Below are positions 26,676 to 34,698 of a stretch of DNA of 64,000 nucleotides, one piece after another; position 1 is the stretch's first letter, and each line of letters begins with the position of its first letter. The notes beneath the pieces were generated by a model. That model was given only the letters and a program-made list of their open reading frames with translations, searched no databases and was not told the DNA's origin. The translations under genes were made by a program, and so were the position numbers. Origin of the DNA: Kitasatospora sp. A2-31 (GTDB lineage: Bacteria; Actinomycetota; Actinomycetes; Streptomycetales; Streptomycetaceae); contig NZ_JAKNTA010000020.1 of the NCBI RefSeq assembly GCF_022288725.1, forward strand, positions 47,477 to 111,476, in the 5' to 3' direction.

Positions 26676-27463
26676 TCGCCACCGGCAACGACGAGCAGTC
26701 CCGCCAGCTCGCCGAGCTGATCGGCCAGTTCATCGTCAACGCCGCCAACCACTCGCCCAGATCGTTGCAGACCGCCATCGGGCCGTCCGAGATCGGCGAG
26801 CCGTGCGAGCGCAAGCTCAGCTACAAGCTGCTCGCCTGGCCAACCGCCGCCGGCGAGCGCGAGCCCATCGCACCCGTCATCGGAACCGGTTTCCACTCCT
26901 GGATGGAGGCCCAGTTCACGGCCCGAAACACCGGCGGCCGCTACAAGATCGAGGAGAAGGTCACCGTACGGGACAGCCCGATTGAGTCGGCCCGGGTCCG
27001 CGGCAGCAGCGACCTGTACGACCGGACGACCTGCACGAACTACGACTGGAAGCTCGTCGGGAAGTCGTCGCTGGAGAAGTACCGGAGGCACGGGCCCGGC
27101 GCCCAGTACCGCGTCCAGGCCCATCTCTACGGCCTCGGCCAAGAGAACGCCGGCGAGACCCCGCGGCGCGTCGCGATCGTCTTCGTGGCCCGCTACCACG
27201 AGCTGATCATCCACGTCTGGTCCGAGCCGTACGACCGGCAGGTCGCCCTGGACGCCCTCGACCGGCTCGACCGGATCCGTCAGCGCGTCCTCGACCTCAA
27301 CCCGGAGGCCAACCCGGGCACCTGGGCTGAGATCCCGATGGCCGACGACGCGAAGTGCCGGTTCTGCGACTGGTTGCTGCCTGGCAGCACCGACCTCTCC
27401 AAGGGCTGCCCCGGCACCGCGAGCACGTCCACCCGCACCGGCTTCGAGGGGCTGATCGCGTGA
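26672..27463 (+). CDS. Cas4/RecB-like PD-(D/E)XK nuclease
   Basis: The 263-residue protein has the nuclease core: a conserved GFHSWME segment, the acidic pair in RVRGSSDLYDRTTCTNYDWKLVG (GSSDLYD with DWK giving D...DxK), and a following helix with QAHLYGLG. One Cys near the start (IGEPCERKLSY) and three late (CRFCDW, KGCPG) match the four-Cys iron-sulfur cluster of Cas4/AddB-type exonucleases. It probably makes single-stranded ends for phage recombination or replication. It is encoded immediately before the SSB-like protein and helicase, which fits. The GTG start overlaps the previous stop. Confidence 0.83.
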   Translation: MIATGNDEQSRQLAELIGQFIVNAANHSPRSLQTAIGPSEIGEPCERKLSYKLLAWPTAAGEREPIAPVIGTGFHSWMEAQFTARNTGGRYKIEEKVTVRDSPIESARVRGSSDLYDRTTCTNYDWKLVGKSSLEKYRRHGPGAQYRVQAHLYGLGQENAGETPRRVAIVFVARYHELIIHVWSEPYDRQVALDALDRLDRIRQRVLDLNPEANPGTWAEIPMADDAKCRFCDWLLPGSTDLSKGCPGTASTSTRTGFEGLIA

Positions 27464-27636
27464 CCGAGCAGCAGCCCCGCTGCCAGGCATGCGGCCACCC
27501 GGCCTTCCTCAAGGGCTCCCACGGCGTCCCGCCCAGCCAGTGGCGGCACCGCTGCCTCGTCGATGGGTGTCCGTGCGCCCCCGACAACTGCCGCCCCGAC
27601 CAGGGCGGGACCGCAACCAGCAAGGAGAGCAACAGC

Positions 27637-28251
27637 ATGAGCACCCCCAGCGCCGACGACTTCCTCATGGGAGGCGGTGGCGCGCCCACCGCCAAGTTCG
27701 ACACCCGCGGCGTCACCGTCGGCGGCCGCATCACCGAGCCGCCCACCGTCCAGCAGCAGCGCGACATCCAGACGGGCGAGAAGAAGTTCTGGTCGGACGG
27801 CAACCCGATGATGCAGCTCGTCGTCACCGTCCAGACCGATCGCCGCGACCCGGCCATCCCCGACGACGACGGCCGGCGCCGCCTGTTCGTCAAGGGCCAG
27901 ATGAAGCAGGCCGTCCAGGAGGCGGTGAAGGCGTCCGGCGCCCGCGGCCTGGAGGTCGGCGGCCACCTGTCCGTCACCTACACGCACGACGGCGAGGCCA
28001 AGCAGCGCGGGTTCTCGCCGCCCAAGCAGTACCGCGCCCAGTACACCCCGGCTGCCTCCGCCGAGCTGCACGCCCAGGACCCGGCGGCCGCGTACTCCAT
28101 GCCGGCCGCGCCGCCCGCGGCCGTGCCGGGCCTCACGCCCGAGCAGATCGCCGCCGCGGCCGCCAACCCCGCCACCGCCGCGTTGCTCGCCCAGATGCAG
28201 GCCCAGCAGGCCGCCCCCGCCCCGCAGACCGGCACCGTGCCGCCGTTCTGA
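27637..28251 (+). CDS. Probable phage single-stranded DNA-binding protein
   Basis: The 204-residue protein begins with an OB-fold-like stretch (GVTVGGRITEPPTVQQQRDIQTGEKKFWSDGNPMMQLVVTVQTDRRDP, RRRLFVKGQMKQAVQEAVKA, LEVGGHLSVTYTHDGEA). It ends in an Ala/Pro/Gln-rich tail with the terminal PPF, reminiscent of the acidic PF tip of SSB. ATG at 27637 has a strong AAGGAG. The frame is also open to a GTG at 27460 that overlaps the nuclease stop; the extra 59 residues carry CQACG and a CLVDGCPC cluster, so either a zinc-ribbon small protein is fused on or a separate start is used. The SSB role is inferred from fold, tail and neighbours. Confidence 0.7.
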   Translation: MSTPSADDFLMGGGGAPTAKFDTRGVTVGGRITEPPTVQQQRDIQTGEKKFWSDGNPMMQLVVTVQTDRRDPAIPDDDGRRRLFVKGQMKQAVQEAVKASGARGLEVGGHLSVTYTHDGEAKQRGFSPPKQYRAQYTPAASAELHAQDPAAAYSMPAAPPAAVPGLTPEQIAAAAANPATAALLAQMQAQQAAPAPQTGTVPPF

Positions 28252-28392
28252 TCCCGCCCGCTCCGTCCGGCGCCGCAGGCCCCCGCCCGGCGCCGGGCGG
28301 CACCACCAGCCCGACCGGACCCAGCCGGCGCCCCGGGAGCAACGCCCGGGTCGGGCACCACGCACCGCCAACCCCCGACCGAGGAGCACAGC

Positions 28393-30948
28393 TTGAGCAC
28401 CACGCCACCGCCGGACACGCTCGCCGCAGCGCTCGCCTGGCACGCCGCCGGCGCCAGCGTCGTCCGGGTGGCGCTCGACGGCACAAAGCGACCCCTCGGC
28501 GACTGGAAGGGCGCACAGTCCGTCCGCGCCACCGAGGACCAGATCCGCACCTGGTTCGCCGACGGACACCCCGGCCTCGGAGTCGTCATGGGTGCCGTCT
28601 CCGGCGGCTTGGAGATGTTCGAGTTCGAGGGCCGCGCCGTCGAGGAGGGCCTCGCCGCGCAGTACAACGAGATCGTGGAAGCGTCCGGCCTTGCCGAGGT
28701 CTGGAACGCCGTGAAGTGCGGCTACACCGACCGGTCACCCAGCGGCGGTTTCCACGTCGTCTGGCGAGTGGTCAACGGGCCCGTGGCGGGGAACACGAAG
28801 CTTGCCGCGCGTCCGGCCCGACCCGAGGAACTCACCGACCGGGAGCGCCAGGTGCTCGCCGAGCGCCCTGGCAAGATCTTCCAGCGGGATCTGATCGAGA
28901 CCCGCGGCGACGGCGGTCAGTCGGTCATGGCCCCCTCGCATGGACCGGTGCATGACACCGGGCTGCCGTACGTGCTGCTGGCCGGCGGCCCGTCCACCGT
29001 CGCCGTCATCAACGCGGACGAGCGGGACGCGCTGCTGGAGATCGCGCGCATGCTCGACCAGATGCCCGCCGTCGAGCCCGCGCCGGCGCCGCTGCCCGGC
29101 CCGCGCGAACCCCGTTGGGACGACGGCGGCATCAGCCCGGGCGACGACTTCGAGGCCCGCACCCCGTGGGCCGACATCCTCACCCCGCACGGCTGGACCC
29201 ACATCGTCACCCAGGGCCGCACCGCCTACTGGCGGCGCCCCGGCAAGACGCTCGGCGTCTCCGCCACCACCGGCCACGACCCCGCACGCGACCGGCTGTA
29301 CGTCTTCACCTCCAGCACCGAGTTCGACCCGGAGCGGCCGTATACCAAGTTCGGCGCCTACGCGCTGCTGGAGCACCGCGGCGACCACTCCGCGGCCGCC
29401 AAGGAGCTCCGTCGCCGCGGATACGGCTCCCGCCCTCAGCACCTGCGGCCCGTTCCCGCCGCCGTACCTTCGCCGGCTGCCGCAGAGCCAAATGGCACCG
29501 GCCGGACCGCGCTCGCAGTCGCGGCCCCGCCCGTCGACGGAACCGCTGCCCTCAGCATCACCGAGCCCACCCCCCGCCGCGGCACCTGGCCCGGCTCCTT
29601 CACCGACGACGGCAACGCCGTCCTGTTCGCCGACCAGCACCACCACCAGCTCCGGTACGTCCCCGAGCGCGGCATGTGGCTGCGCTGGGACACCCACCGC
29701 TGGGTCTGGGACGAGCTGGGCGCCACCATCGAGCTCGCCCGCGACCTCGTCCGCGACCTCGACCCCGAAGACTTCCGCGCCGACGAGGACCTGCTCAAGG
29801 CCGCCCGCCGACACCGCTCCAGCAGCCTCTCTCGGCGCGGCATCACCGCCTGCCTCGGCCTCGCGCAATCCGACCGGCGCATCGCCACCTCGGCCGGCCA
29901 CCTCGACGCCGCCCCCCGACACCTCAACACCCCCGGCGGCATCGTCGACCTGCAGCGCGGCATCACCCTGCCGTCCGACCCGGCCGCCCTCCACAGCCGC
30001 TCCACCACCGTCACACCCGACCCCACCCTGCCGACGCCCCGCTGGAACACCTTCCTCAATGACACCTTCGCCGCCGACCGCGACCTCATCGGCTTCGTCC
30101 AGCGCCTCACCGGCTACTCGGCGTCCGCCGACACCGGCAGCCACGTCCTGCCGTTCCTGTTCGGCGCCGGCCAGAACGGCAAGTCCGTCCTGATGGACGT
30201 CCTCCAGATGCTCCTCGGCGACTACGCGGCGCCCGCCCCGGCCGGCTTCCTCATGGTCGGCCGCCAAGAGCACTCCGAAGAGATGGCGCGGCTCCAGGGC
30301 CTGCGCCTGGTCGTCGCCTCCGAGGTCAACCAGGACGCCCGCTTCGACGAGGCGAAGATGAAAGAGCTCACCGGCGGCGACAGCATCACCGCCCGCTACA
30401 TGCACCGCTCGTTCTTCACCTTCAAGCCCACCCACCACCTCTGGCTGATGGCCAACCACCAGCCGCGGGTGAAGGGCGGCGGAAACTCCTTCTGGCGCCG
30501 GCTGCGGCTCGTCCCCTTCACCCAGGTCGTCCCCGAAGAGAGGAAGATCACCGGTCTCGCCCAGCTCCTCGTCGCCGAGGAAGGCCCCGGCATCCTCGCG
30601 TGGATCGTCCAGGGCGCCGTCGCATACTTCGCGGGCGGCCTGGCCGAGCCTGCCATGGTGCGGGCCGCCACGCAGGCCTACGCCGCCGAGGAAGACCACA
30701 TCGGCCGGTTCCTGGAGGACTGCTGCCTGCTCGGCGGCGCCGGCTCAGTCCGCACCGAGGCCGGGAAGCTCAGGGCGGCGTACGAGATGTGGTGCCAGAG
30801 CGAAGGCGAGCGCGCCCTCGACGCCCGGATGCTCGGTCGCGAGCTGAAGGGGCGGGGAATTACCCGCAGGCCCTCCAACGGCCGCTACTTCTACGACGGG
30901 CTGGCCCTCACGACCGATGAGGTCGCCGACTTCCTGGGGGGCCGGTGA
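28393..30948 (+). CDS. Bifunctional primase-polymerase / D5-type helicase
   Basis: The 851-residue protein has an N-terminal prim-pol domain (residues about 8-230; GASVVRVALDGTKRPLGDW, LGVVMGAVSGGLEMFEFEG, GGFHVVWRV) and a C-terminal SF3/D5 helicase. The Walker A is GAGQNGKS with K597, followed by VVASEVNQ, the sensor region ELTGGDSITARYMHRSFFTF and LWLMANHQPRVKGG. A terminal winged HTH follows (LRAAYEMWCQSEGERALDARML). This is the P4-alpha type of replication initiator, which unwinds and primes the phage origin. The start is TTG at 28393 with GAGGAG seven bases before. The origin-like iteron field lies directly after the gene. Confidence 0.93.
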   Translation: MSTTPPPDTLAAALAWHAAGASVVRVALDGTKRPLGDWKGAQSVRATEDQIRTWFADGHPGLGVVMGAVSGGLEMFEFEGRAVEEGLAAQYNEIVEASGLAEVWNAVKCGYTDRSPSGGFHVVWRVVNGPVAGNTKLAARPARPEELTDRERQVLAERPGKIFQRDLIETRGDGGQSVMAPSHGPVHDTGLPYVLLAGGPSTVAVINADERDALLEIARMLDQMPAVEPAPAPLPGPREPRWDDGGISPGDDFEARTPWADILTPHGWTHIVTQGRTAYWRRPGKTLGVSATTGHDPARDRLYVFTSSTEFDPERPYTKFGAYALLEHRGDHSAAAKELRRRGYGSRPQHLRPVPAAVPSPAAAEPNGTGRTALAVAAPPVDGTAALSITEPTPRRGTWPGSFTDDGNAVLFADQHHHQLRYVPERGMWLRWDTHRWVWDELGATIELARDLVRDLDPEDFRADEDLLKAARRHRSSSLSRRGITACLGLAQSDRRIATSAGHLDAAPRHLNTPGGIVDLQRGITLPSDPAALHSRSTTVTPDPTLPTPRWNTFLNDTFAADRDLIGFVQRLTGYSASADTGSHVLPFLFGAGQNGKSVLMDVLQMLLGDYAAPAPAGFLMVGRQEHSEEMARLQGLRLVVASEVNQDARFDEAKMKELTGGDSITARYMHRSFFTFKPTHHLWLMANHQPRVKGGGNSFWRRLRLVPFTQVVPEERKITGLAQLLVAEEGPGILAWIVQGAVAYFAGGLAEPAMVRAATQAYAAEEDHIGRFLEDCCLLGGAGSVRTEAGKLRAAYEMWCQSEGERALDARMLGRELKGRGITRRPSNGRYFYDGLALTTDEVADFLGGR

Positions 30949-31208
30949 ACGCCAGCAGTGCCGTTAGCAGTGCCGTTGAAGTGCCGTTGAAAGTGCCGTT
31001 GAAATCGGTGCATCGTCGCAGTTCAGGGGCCATCAGTGCCATCAGTGCCGTTGAAAGCCCATTGCACTCTCACACGCGCACACGCACACGCGCATTGAGA
31101 ACTAATTTGCAGGCAACGGCACTAACGGCACTGAACGGCACTGGAACCCCGTCTGACCTGCGAAGACAGGGCAGTGCCGTTAACGGCACTGCAACGGCAC
31201 TGCCATGA
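30945..31208 (+). CDS. Small ORF spanning the iteron field
   Basis: The 87-codon frame starts at GTGA overlap with the helicase stop and ends at ATGA overlap with the next gene, exactly like its neighbours. The translation is low-complexity (PLKVPLKS, TALTALNGTG), dictated by the DNA repeats it contains. It may exist mainly to carry ribosomes across the origin region so that the next gene, which lacks a ribosome site, is translated. It may also be a non-functional frame. Confidence 0.4.
   Translation: MNASSAVSSAVEVPLKVPLKSVHRRSSGAISAISAVESPLHSHTRTRTRALRTNLQATALTALNGTGTPSDLRRQGSAVNGTATALP
30957..31201. other. Candidate phage replication origin with nonamer iterons
   Basis: The 9-mer agtgccgtt occurs exactly six times on the plus strand (30957, 30969, 30980, 30992, 31044, 31173), and its complement aacggcact five times (31115, 31124, 31134, 31182, 31193). 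A partial copy is at 31035. The left cluster is all direct, the right mostly inverted. They flank a relatively AT-rich, CACACG-repeat core at 31053-31114. At 31171-31192 two units form a perfect 22-bp palindrome centred on GTTAAC. Units are spaced 9-12 bases apart, about one turn. Position right after the prim-pol/helicase gene supports a P4-type origin bound by that protein. Confidence 0.75.
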
Positions 31209-31558
31209 CCGCCCACCAAGTCCCCGCCTGGCTTGCCGACCGGAACCCGACCAGCGACCGGGCGCGCGTCGAGCAGTGCCGCACCTGCCAGCAGCCGGTG
31301 ATCCGGGCCCTCGTCGGCCGGATCGGCGCCATCGACATCCGCGTCGACCCCGCCCCGGTCGGGCACGTCGAGGAGATCGCCGCCCGGCTCGCCGGCCGCT
31401 GGACCTACTGCCTGCAGATCCGCCCACACCTCCCGGCCCGCCTGCTCGACCGCCACCAGTGGCACATCGCCGGCGGCCGCTGCACCCACCTCGTCCTCGC
31501 CCAGCACGACTGTCCCGGCCGCCGCCCGGCCGGACCGATTCAGGAGGCACTGCTTTGA
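31205..31558 (+). CDS. Phage hypothetical protein with zinc-type Cys, 117 aa
   Basis: It contains CRTCQQPVIRALVG and a late GRCTHLVLAQHDC, together a possible four-Cys/His metal site. It starts four bases after the last iteron, with no ribosome site of its own but an ATGA overlap with the preceding small ORF. Its stop overlaps the resolvase start (TTGA). No family recognised. Confidence 0.7.
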   Translation: MTAHQVPAWLADRNPTSDRARVEQCRTCQQPVIRALVGRIGAIDIRVDPAPVGHVEEIAARLAGRWTYCLQIRPHLPARLLDRHQWHIAGGRCTHLVLAQHDCPGRRPAGPIQEALL

Positions 31559-31914
31559 GCGCCAGCAAGAGGAAGGGCTCCACCTGGGAGCGCGCCATCA
31601 CCGAGTACCTGCGTACCGTCGGCTGGCCGCACGCCGAACGTCGGCTCGCCGGGGCCGCCCAGGACCGCGGCGACATCGCCGGCATCCCCGGCGTCGTCAT
31701 CGAGGCGAAGAACACCGCCCGCCTGTCGCTCGGCGAGTGGATCGCCGAGGCCGAGGTCGAGCGTGTCCACGACGGCGCGTGGCTCGGCGTCGTCTGGCAC
31801 AAGCGCCGCGGCAAGGCAAGCGCGGGCGACGGCTACGTGACCATGACCGGCCAGCAGTTCGCCCGCCTGCTCGCTATGGCCACCGTCCCCGCCTCCGCGC
31901 AGCCCCCACAGTGA
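31555..31914 (+). CDS. Holliday-junction resolvase-like (Hjc-type) endonuclease
   Basis: The 119-residue protein matches the small archaeal-Hjc-type PD-(D/E)XK fold: KGSTWERAITEYLRTVGWPHAERR, then DRGDIAGIPGVVIEAKNT with the catalytic D and ExK, and a helix with EWIAEAEVE. It would cut branched intermediates during phage replication or packaging. The TTG start at 31555 overlaps the previous stop, with AGGAGG about ten bases upstream. Confidence 0.8.
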   Translation: MSASKRKGSTWERAITEYLRTVGWPHAERRLAGAAQDRGDIAGIPGVVIEAKNTARLSLGEWIAEAEVERVHDGAWLGVVWHKRRGKASAGDGYVTMTGQQFARLLAMATVPASAQPPQ

Positions 31915-32081
31915 CGCCGCCCTACACCTGCGGCCAGCTGGTCCGCGCCGACGGCGACGTGCACTGCGGTCTCCCGGCCCGCCTCTACCCGGCCGGCTGG
32001 CTTTGTGGCCCGCACGCCCCCGCCAACCAGCCGAAGCGTCCCGCACCGACGTACACCACCGCAGAGAAGGAGCCGAGATGA
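31911..32081 (+). CDS. Small zinc-finger-like protein, 56 aa
   Basis: GTG start in a GTGA overlap. The protein has CGQLVRADGDVHCGLPARLY and GWLCGPHAP, a likely Cys3His metal site. The stop overlaps the WhiB-like gene's ATGA. Function unknown. Confidence 0.65.
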   Translation: MTPPYTCGQLVRADGDVHCGLPARLYPAGWLCGPHAPANQPKRPAPTYTTAEKEPR

Positions 32082-32374
32082 TCCCGCGCCTCGACGTCGA
32101 CGGCCGGCTGCCGTGCCAGGACAGCCCCGACCTGTTCGGCGGCCGCGAAGGCGAGCGGCCCGGCAGCGACGCCTACAAGCGCCGCGTCCGCGCCGCCCAG
32201 CTCATCTGCGGCCACTGCCCCATCCGCCTCGCCTGCCGCGACCTGGGCCGCGGACTCCAGGAACGGGACGTGTGGGGCGGCGAGGACGACAAGCGCCGCG
32301 CCGCTGCGGGCACCCCGCCCAGGCGCCGGTCGCCGAGCAACGCCCAGCTTCGCGGCCGCCGCCCCGCCGCCTGA
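32078..32374 (+). CDS. WhiB-like iron-sulfur regulator (phage Wbl)
   Basis: The 98-residue protein has the four cysteines of WhiB proteins (one in PCQDSPDLFGG, then CGHCPIRLAC), the usual aspartates, and a DVWGGEDDKRR turn close to the canonical G[VI]WGG, plus a basic C-terminal DNA-contact tail (PPRRRSPSNAQLRGRR). Host Wbl proteins bind a 4Fe-4S cluster and sigma factor to control development. Phage copies such as that of mycobacteriophage TM4 interfere with host WhiB2. The replacement of the first Gly of the turn by Asp is notable. Confidence 0.87.
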   Translation: MIPRLDVDGRLPCQDSPDLFGGREGERPGSDAYKRRVRAAQLICGHCPIRLACRDLGRGLQERDVWGGEDDKRRAAAGTPPRRRSPSNAQLRGRRPAA

Positions 32375-32394
32375 CCACCCACCAGGAGACCACC

Positions 32395-32598
32395 GTGACC
32401 CAGCCCATCATGTGCGCCGTCTGCCGCACCGCCATCGAGTGGATCGACTGCCCCACCGGCGGCTGGTGGAGGCACGGCCAGCACCCCGCCGACAACCACG
32501 ACGCCTTCCCGCCGTATGGCGGCCACGACTCGTCGTGCGCCTACGTCGGCGGCATCAGCAGCCGCTGCACCTGCACCGCCGCCGTCCCGTCTGCCTGA
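32395..32598 (+). CDS. Small Cys/His-rich protein, 67 aa
   Basis: It has the pattern CAVCRTAIEWIDCPTGGWWRHG, then DSSCAY and SRCTC, a zinc-ribbon-like arrangement. GTG at 32395 with AGGAG upstream. Function unknown. Confidence 0.65.
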   Translation: MTQPIMCAVCRTAIEWIDCPTGGWWRHGQHPADNHDAFPPYGGHDSSCAYVGGISSRCTCTAAVPSA

Positions 32599-32607
32599 GG
32601 ACCCGCC

Positions 32608-32811
32608 ATGACCCAGCCCTACCCGCACCGGCTCCGCCTCCACGGCGGCCGCAACACCCACGCCGCCCGGCCCGTCAACGGCAACCCGGACAAGCTCGTC
32701 ACCGCCTGCGGATACCTCGCCGGCCCGAAAGACCACCGCCATCCCGACGACGCGCCCATCACCTGCCGAGCCACCGCCTGCCAGATCGCCACCGAGGAGA
32801 CCGCCCGATGA
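32608..32811 (+). CDS. Small phage protein, 67 aa
   Basis: The protein contains RLRLHGGRNTHAARPVNGNPDKLVTACGYL and a late ITCRATACQIA. The pattern of His, Cys and Arg suggests a small metal-bound fold common in actinophages. ATG with GAGGA upstream; stop overlaps the next start (ATGA). Confidence 0.65.
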   Translation: MTQPYPHRLRLHGGRNTHAARPVNGNPDKLVTACGYLAGPKDHRHPDDAPITCRATACQIATEETAR

Positions 32812-33293
32812 GCACCCAGCCCCAGCCCGACGCGCCCCTCGACCTCAACGCTATCCAGGCGGACGCCGACCTGATCGACCTCATCCAGGCCGAGGCCGAC
32901 AACGACCCGCTGATCTTCCGCGCCAACTACGACCTGCACGCCGTCCGCCTGCTGCCCATTGCCCACCGCCTGCTCGACCGGGTCCGGGAGCTGGAGGCCG
33001 AGGTTGAGCGGCTGAGCGTCGAGCGGGACCAGTTCGCCGACCGCGTCGACGCCCTCACCGCCGTTTGCAAGAGCAACCAGCAGGCCTACCGCGGCGCCGT
33101 CGAGGACTGCCAGCGGCTCGCCGCCGAGAATGACGAGCTTCGCCGCCAGCTCGCCGAGCGGCCGAACTGGCCCGCGCACTTCGGCACCCCGCACGCCAGC
33201 ATCGGCGACGCCGTCGGCCACGCGATGGCCCACAACGCCCGACTCGCCGCCACCGTCCGGAACGCCCAGGACGGCCCGCAGCGGCCCGCCTGA
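32808..33293 (+). CDS. Coiled-coil phage protein, 161 aa
   Basis: A helical N terminus (LIDLIQAEADNDPLIF) is followed by a long heptad coiled coil (RVRELEAEVERLSVERDQFADRVDAL and CQRLAAENDELRRQLAER). The end (FGTPHASIGDAVGHAMAHNARLA) is helical too. No family recognised. Confidence 0.7.
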   Translation: MSTQPQPDAPLDLNAIQADADLIDLIQAEADNDPLIFRANYDLHAVRLLPIAHRLLDRVRELEAEVERLSVERDQFADRVDALTAVCKSNQQAYRGAVEDCQRLAAENDELRRQLAERPNWPAHFGTPHASIGDAVGHAMAHNARLAATVRNAQDGPQRPA

Positions 33294-33385
33294 CGGCCGC
33301 ACAGCGCGGGACCGGACCCACGGAGCGCCGCGCCCGCGACAAGCCCCCAGAAGCCCCGCCACGCCACACACCATGGGAGCACCCG

Positions 33386-33733
33386 ATGGCCACTGCCACC
33401 ACCCCGACCGACCTCCTCGCCGACGCCGAACACACGCTCACCGCCGCCCGCGCAGCCCAAGCCATTTGCGACGCCCATCCCGACCTGCCCGTCAACCGGA
33501 TCCACGCCGTCGGCATCGACGGCCACGACAACATCGGCCCGCTGCTGGAGTTCCTCCTCGACGACGGCTCGATCACCGAGCTGACCGCCTGGGCTCAGAC
33601 GCACGGCGTCGAGGTCACCATCGAGCCGTTCCTGCACTCCACCCAGCACCGCGCGAAGACCACGGTCGACGGTGTCGCGGTCTGGGCCACCACCTACGTC
33701 GACGACGAGGACGACGTCGACGACGAGGACTGA
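33386..33733 (+). CDS. Acidic-tailed phage protein, 115 aa
   Basis: The folded part is an alpha/beta domain (LADAEHTLTAARAAQAICDAHPDLP, LLEFLLDDGSITELTAWAQTHGVEV) and the last 14 residues are almost all Asp and Glu. The DNA coding the tail is a gacgacgag repeat. ATG with GGGAG upstream. Function unknown; an acidic tail suggests protein-protein or DNA-mimic contacts. Confidence 0.68.
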   Translation: MATATTPTDLLADAEHTLTAARAAQAICDAHPDLPVNRIHAVGIDGHDNIGPLLEFLLDDGSITELTAWAQTHGVEVTIEPFLHSTQHRAKTTVDGVAVWATTYVDDEDDVDDED

Positions 33734-33803
33734 CCTGCCCCCCCGGCGGCCGGCACCCACCGGCCGCCCCGCCCCACCACACGCACCCACCATGGAGACC
33801 CGC

Positions 33804-34046
33804 ATGACCGACCACCAGTTCGCCCTCGGCGACCGCGTCCGCACCCGCATCGACCTCGACGACGCCGACTGGGCGCCCGAGCAGCCCGCCGTCCCCGCCG
33901 GCGCCCTCGGCACCGTCGACTCCGTCCACTACGACCAGTTCACCGGCCGGGTCATCAGCTACGGCGTGATGCTCGACGCCTCGGTGGACCGCCTGTCCGC
34001 GTCGATGGACGCCGACGAGATCGAGGCCGCGGGGGAGGGCCGGTGA
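33804..34046 (+). CDS. Small phage protein, SH3-like, 80 aa
   Basis: The sequence FALGDRVRTRIDLDDADW and AGALGTVDSVHYDQFTGRVISYGVML looks like a small SH3/KOW-type barrel. ATG 33804 is chosen for its GGAG spacing; METR at 33792 is an alternative. Its stop overlaps the next GTG. Confidence 0.65.
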   Translation: MTDHQFALGDRVRTRIDLDDADWAPEQPAVPAGALGTVDSVHYDQFTGRVISYGVMLDASVDRLSASMDADEIEAAGEGR

Positions 34047-34417
34047 CCAGCCAGCAGCCCCTCCGCGACCGCATCGCCGCCGCCATGCGAACCACCGTGA
34101 TCCCCGGATACCCGACCAGCTATCTGGACACGGCCGAGCACGGCAGCTACCCGTGGTGCCCTCAGGGATGCGCTCCGGCCCACCAGCACCGGCTACCGGC
34201 TCGTCCGCGACGTCGAGGCCCCGCGGTGAGCGCCGCCTGGATCGCCGCCGGGATCGTCGCCTTCATCGTCCTGCTGTGGGCCGCCATCCTCCTCGGCCAC
34301 CGCAGCCAACAGCCCCCGGCCAGCCCCCGCCCGTACGTACCGCCGCCCATCACAGACGCCTACGTCGACGCACAGATCACCGTCCTCGAACGGAACTGGA
34401 AGGAGCCCCAGCCGTGA
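34043..34417 (+). CDS. Small membrane protein, possibly two genes fused by a frameshift
   Basis: As read, the product has 124 residues: an N-terminal part (AAAMRTTVIPGYPTSYLDTAEHGSYPWCPQGCAPAH), a basic run, then one membrane helix (SAAWIAAGIVAFIVLLWAAILLG). The basic middle (RLPARPRRRG) looks out of frame. In the +1 frame the same DNA reads TGYRLVRDVEAPR then stop, with a GTG (34226) overlapping that stop in this operon's usual style. The native layout may therefore be two coupled genes, the second a 63-residue membrane protein at 34226-34417. Confidence 0.55.
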   Translation: MTSQQPLRDRIAAAMRTTVIPGYPTSYLDTAEHGSYPWCPQGCAPAHQHRLPARPRRRGPAVSAAWIAAGIVAFIVLLWAAILLGHRSQQPPASPRPYVPPPITDAYVDAQITVLERNWKEPQP

Positions 34418-34698
34418 GCCGACCGCCCAGCACCCCGAATTCCGACCCCGGCACCCCCCTCACCGAGCGCGAGCTCCAAGTTCTCCGCCTCACCGCCAAC
34501 GGCCACACCACCGCCTACATCGCCCACATCCTCGGCCTCTCCCGCGGCACCGTCACCAACATCCGCACCACCACCCACCGCAAGCTCGGCGCCCGCGACA
34601 CCGCGCACTCCATCGGCCTCGCGATCATCACCCGTCAGCTCCATCCCCGCGAGGTCCACCCCGTCCACTCGCTCACCATCACTCGGAGCGCCGCATGA
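34414..34698 (+). CDS. LuxR-type HTH protein
   Basis: The 94-residue protein is a stand-alone GerE/LuxR DNA-binding domain (LTERELQVLRLTANGHTTAYIAHILGLSRGTVTNIRTTTHRKLGARD) with a short tail and no receiver. It starts with a GTGA overlap. It probably regulates phage transcription or acts as a small dimeric regulator. Confidence 0.82.
   Translation: MSRPPSTPNSDPGTPLTERELQVLRLTANGHTTAYIAHILGLSRGTVTNIRTTTHRKLGARDTAHSIGLAIITRQLHPREVHPVHSLTITRSAA

Noticed and set aside
30957..31201. CRISPR array
   Set aside because: Units are 9 bases, lie in both orientations and have gaps of only 0-60 bases; there are no spacer-length intervals and no cas gene. The nearby Cas4-like protein is a phage recombination nuclease.
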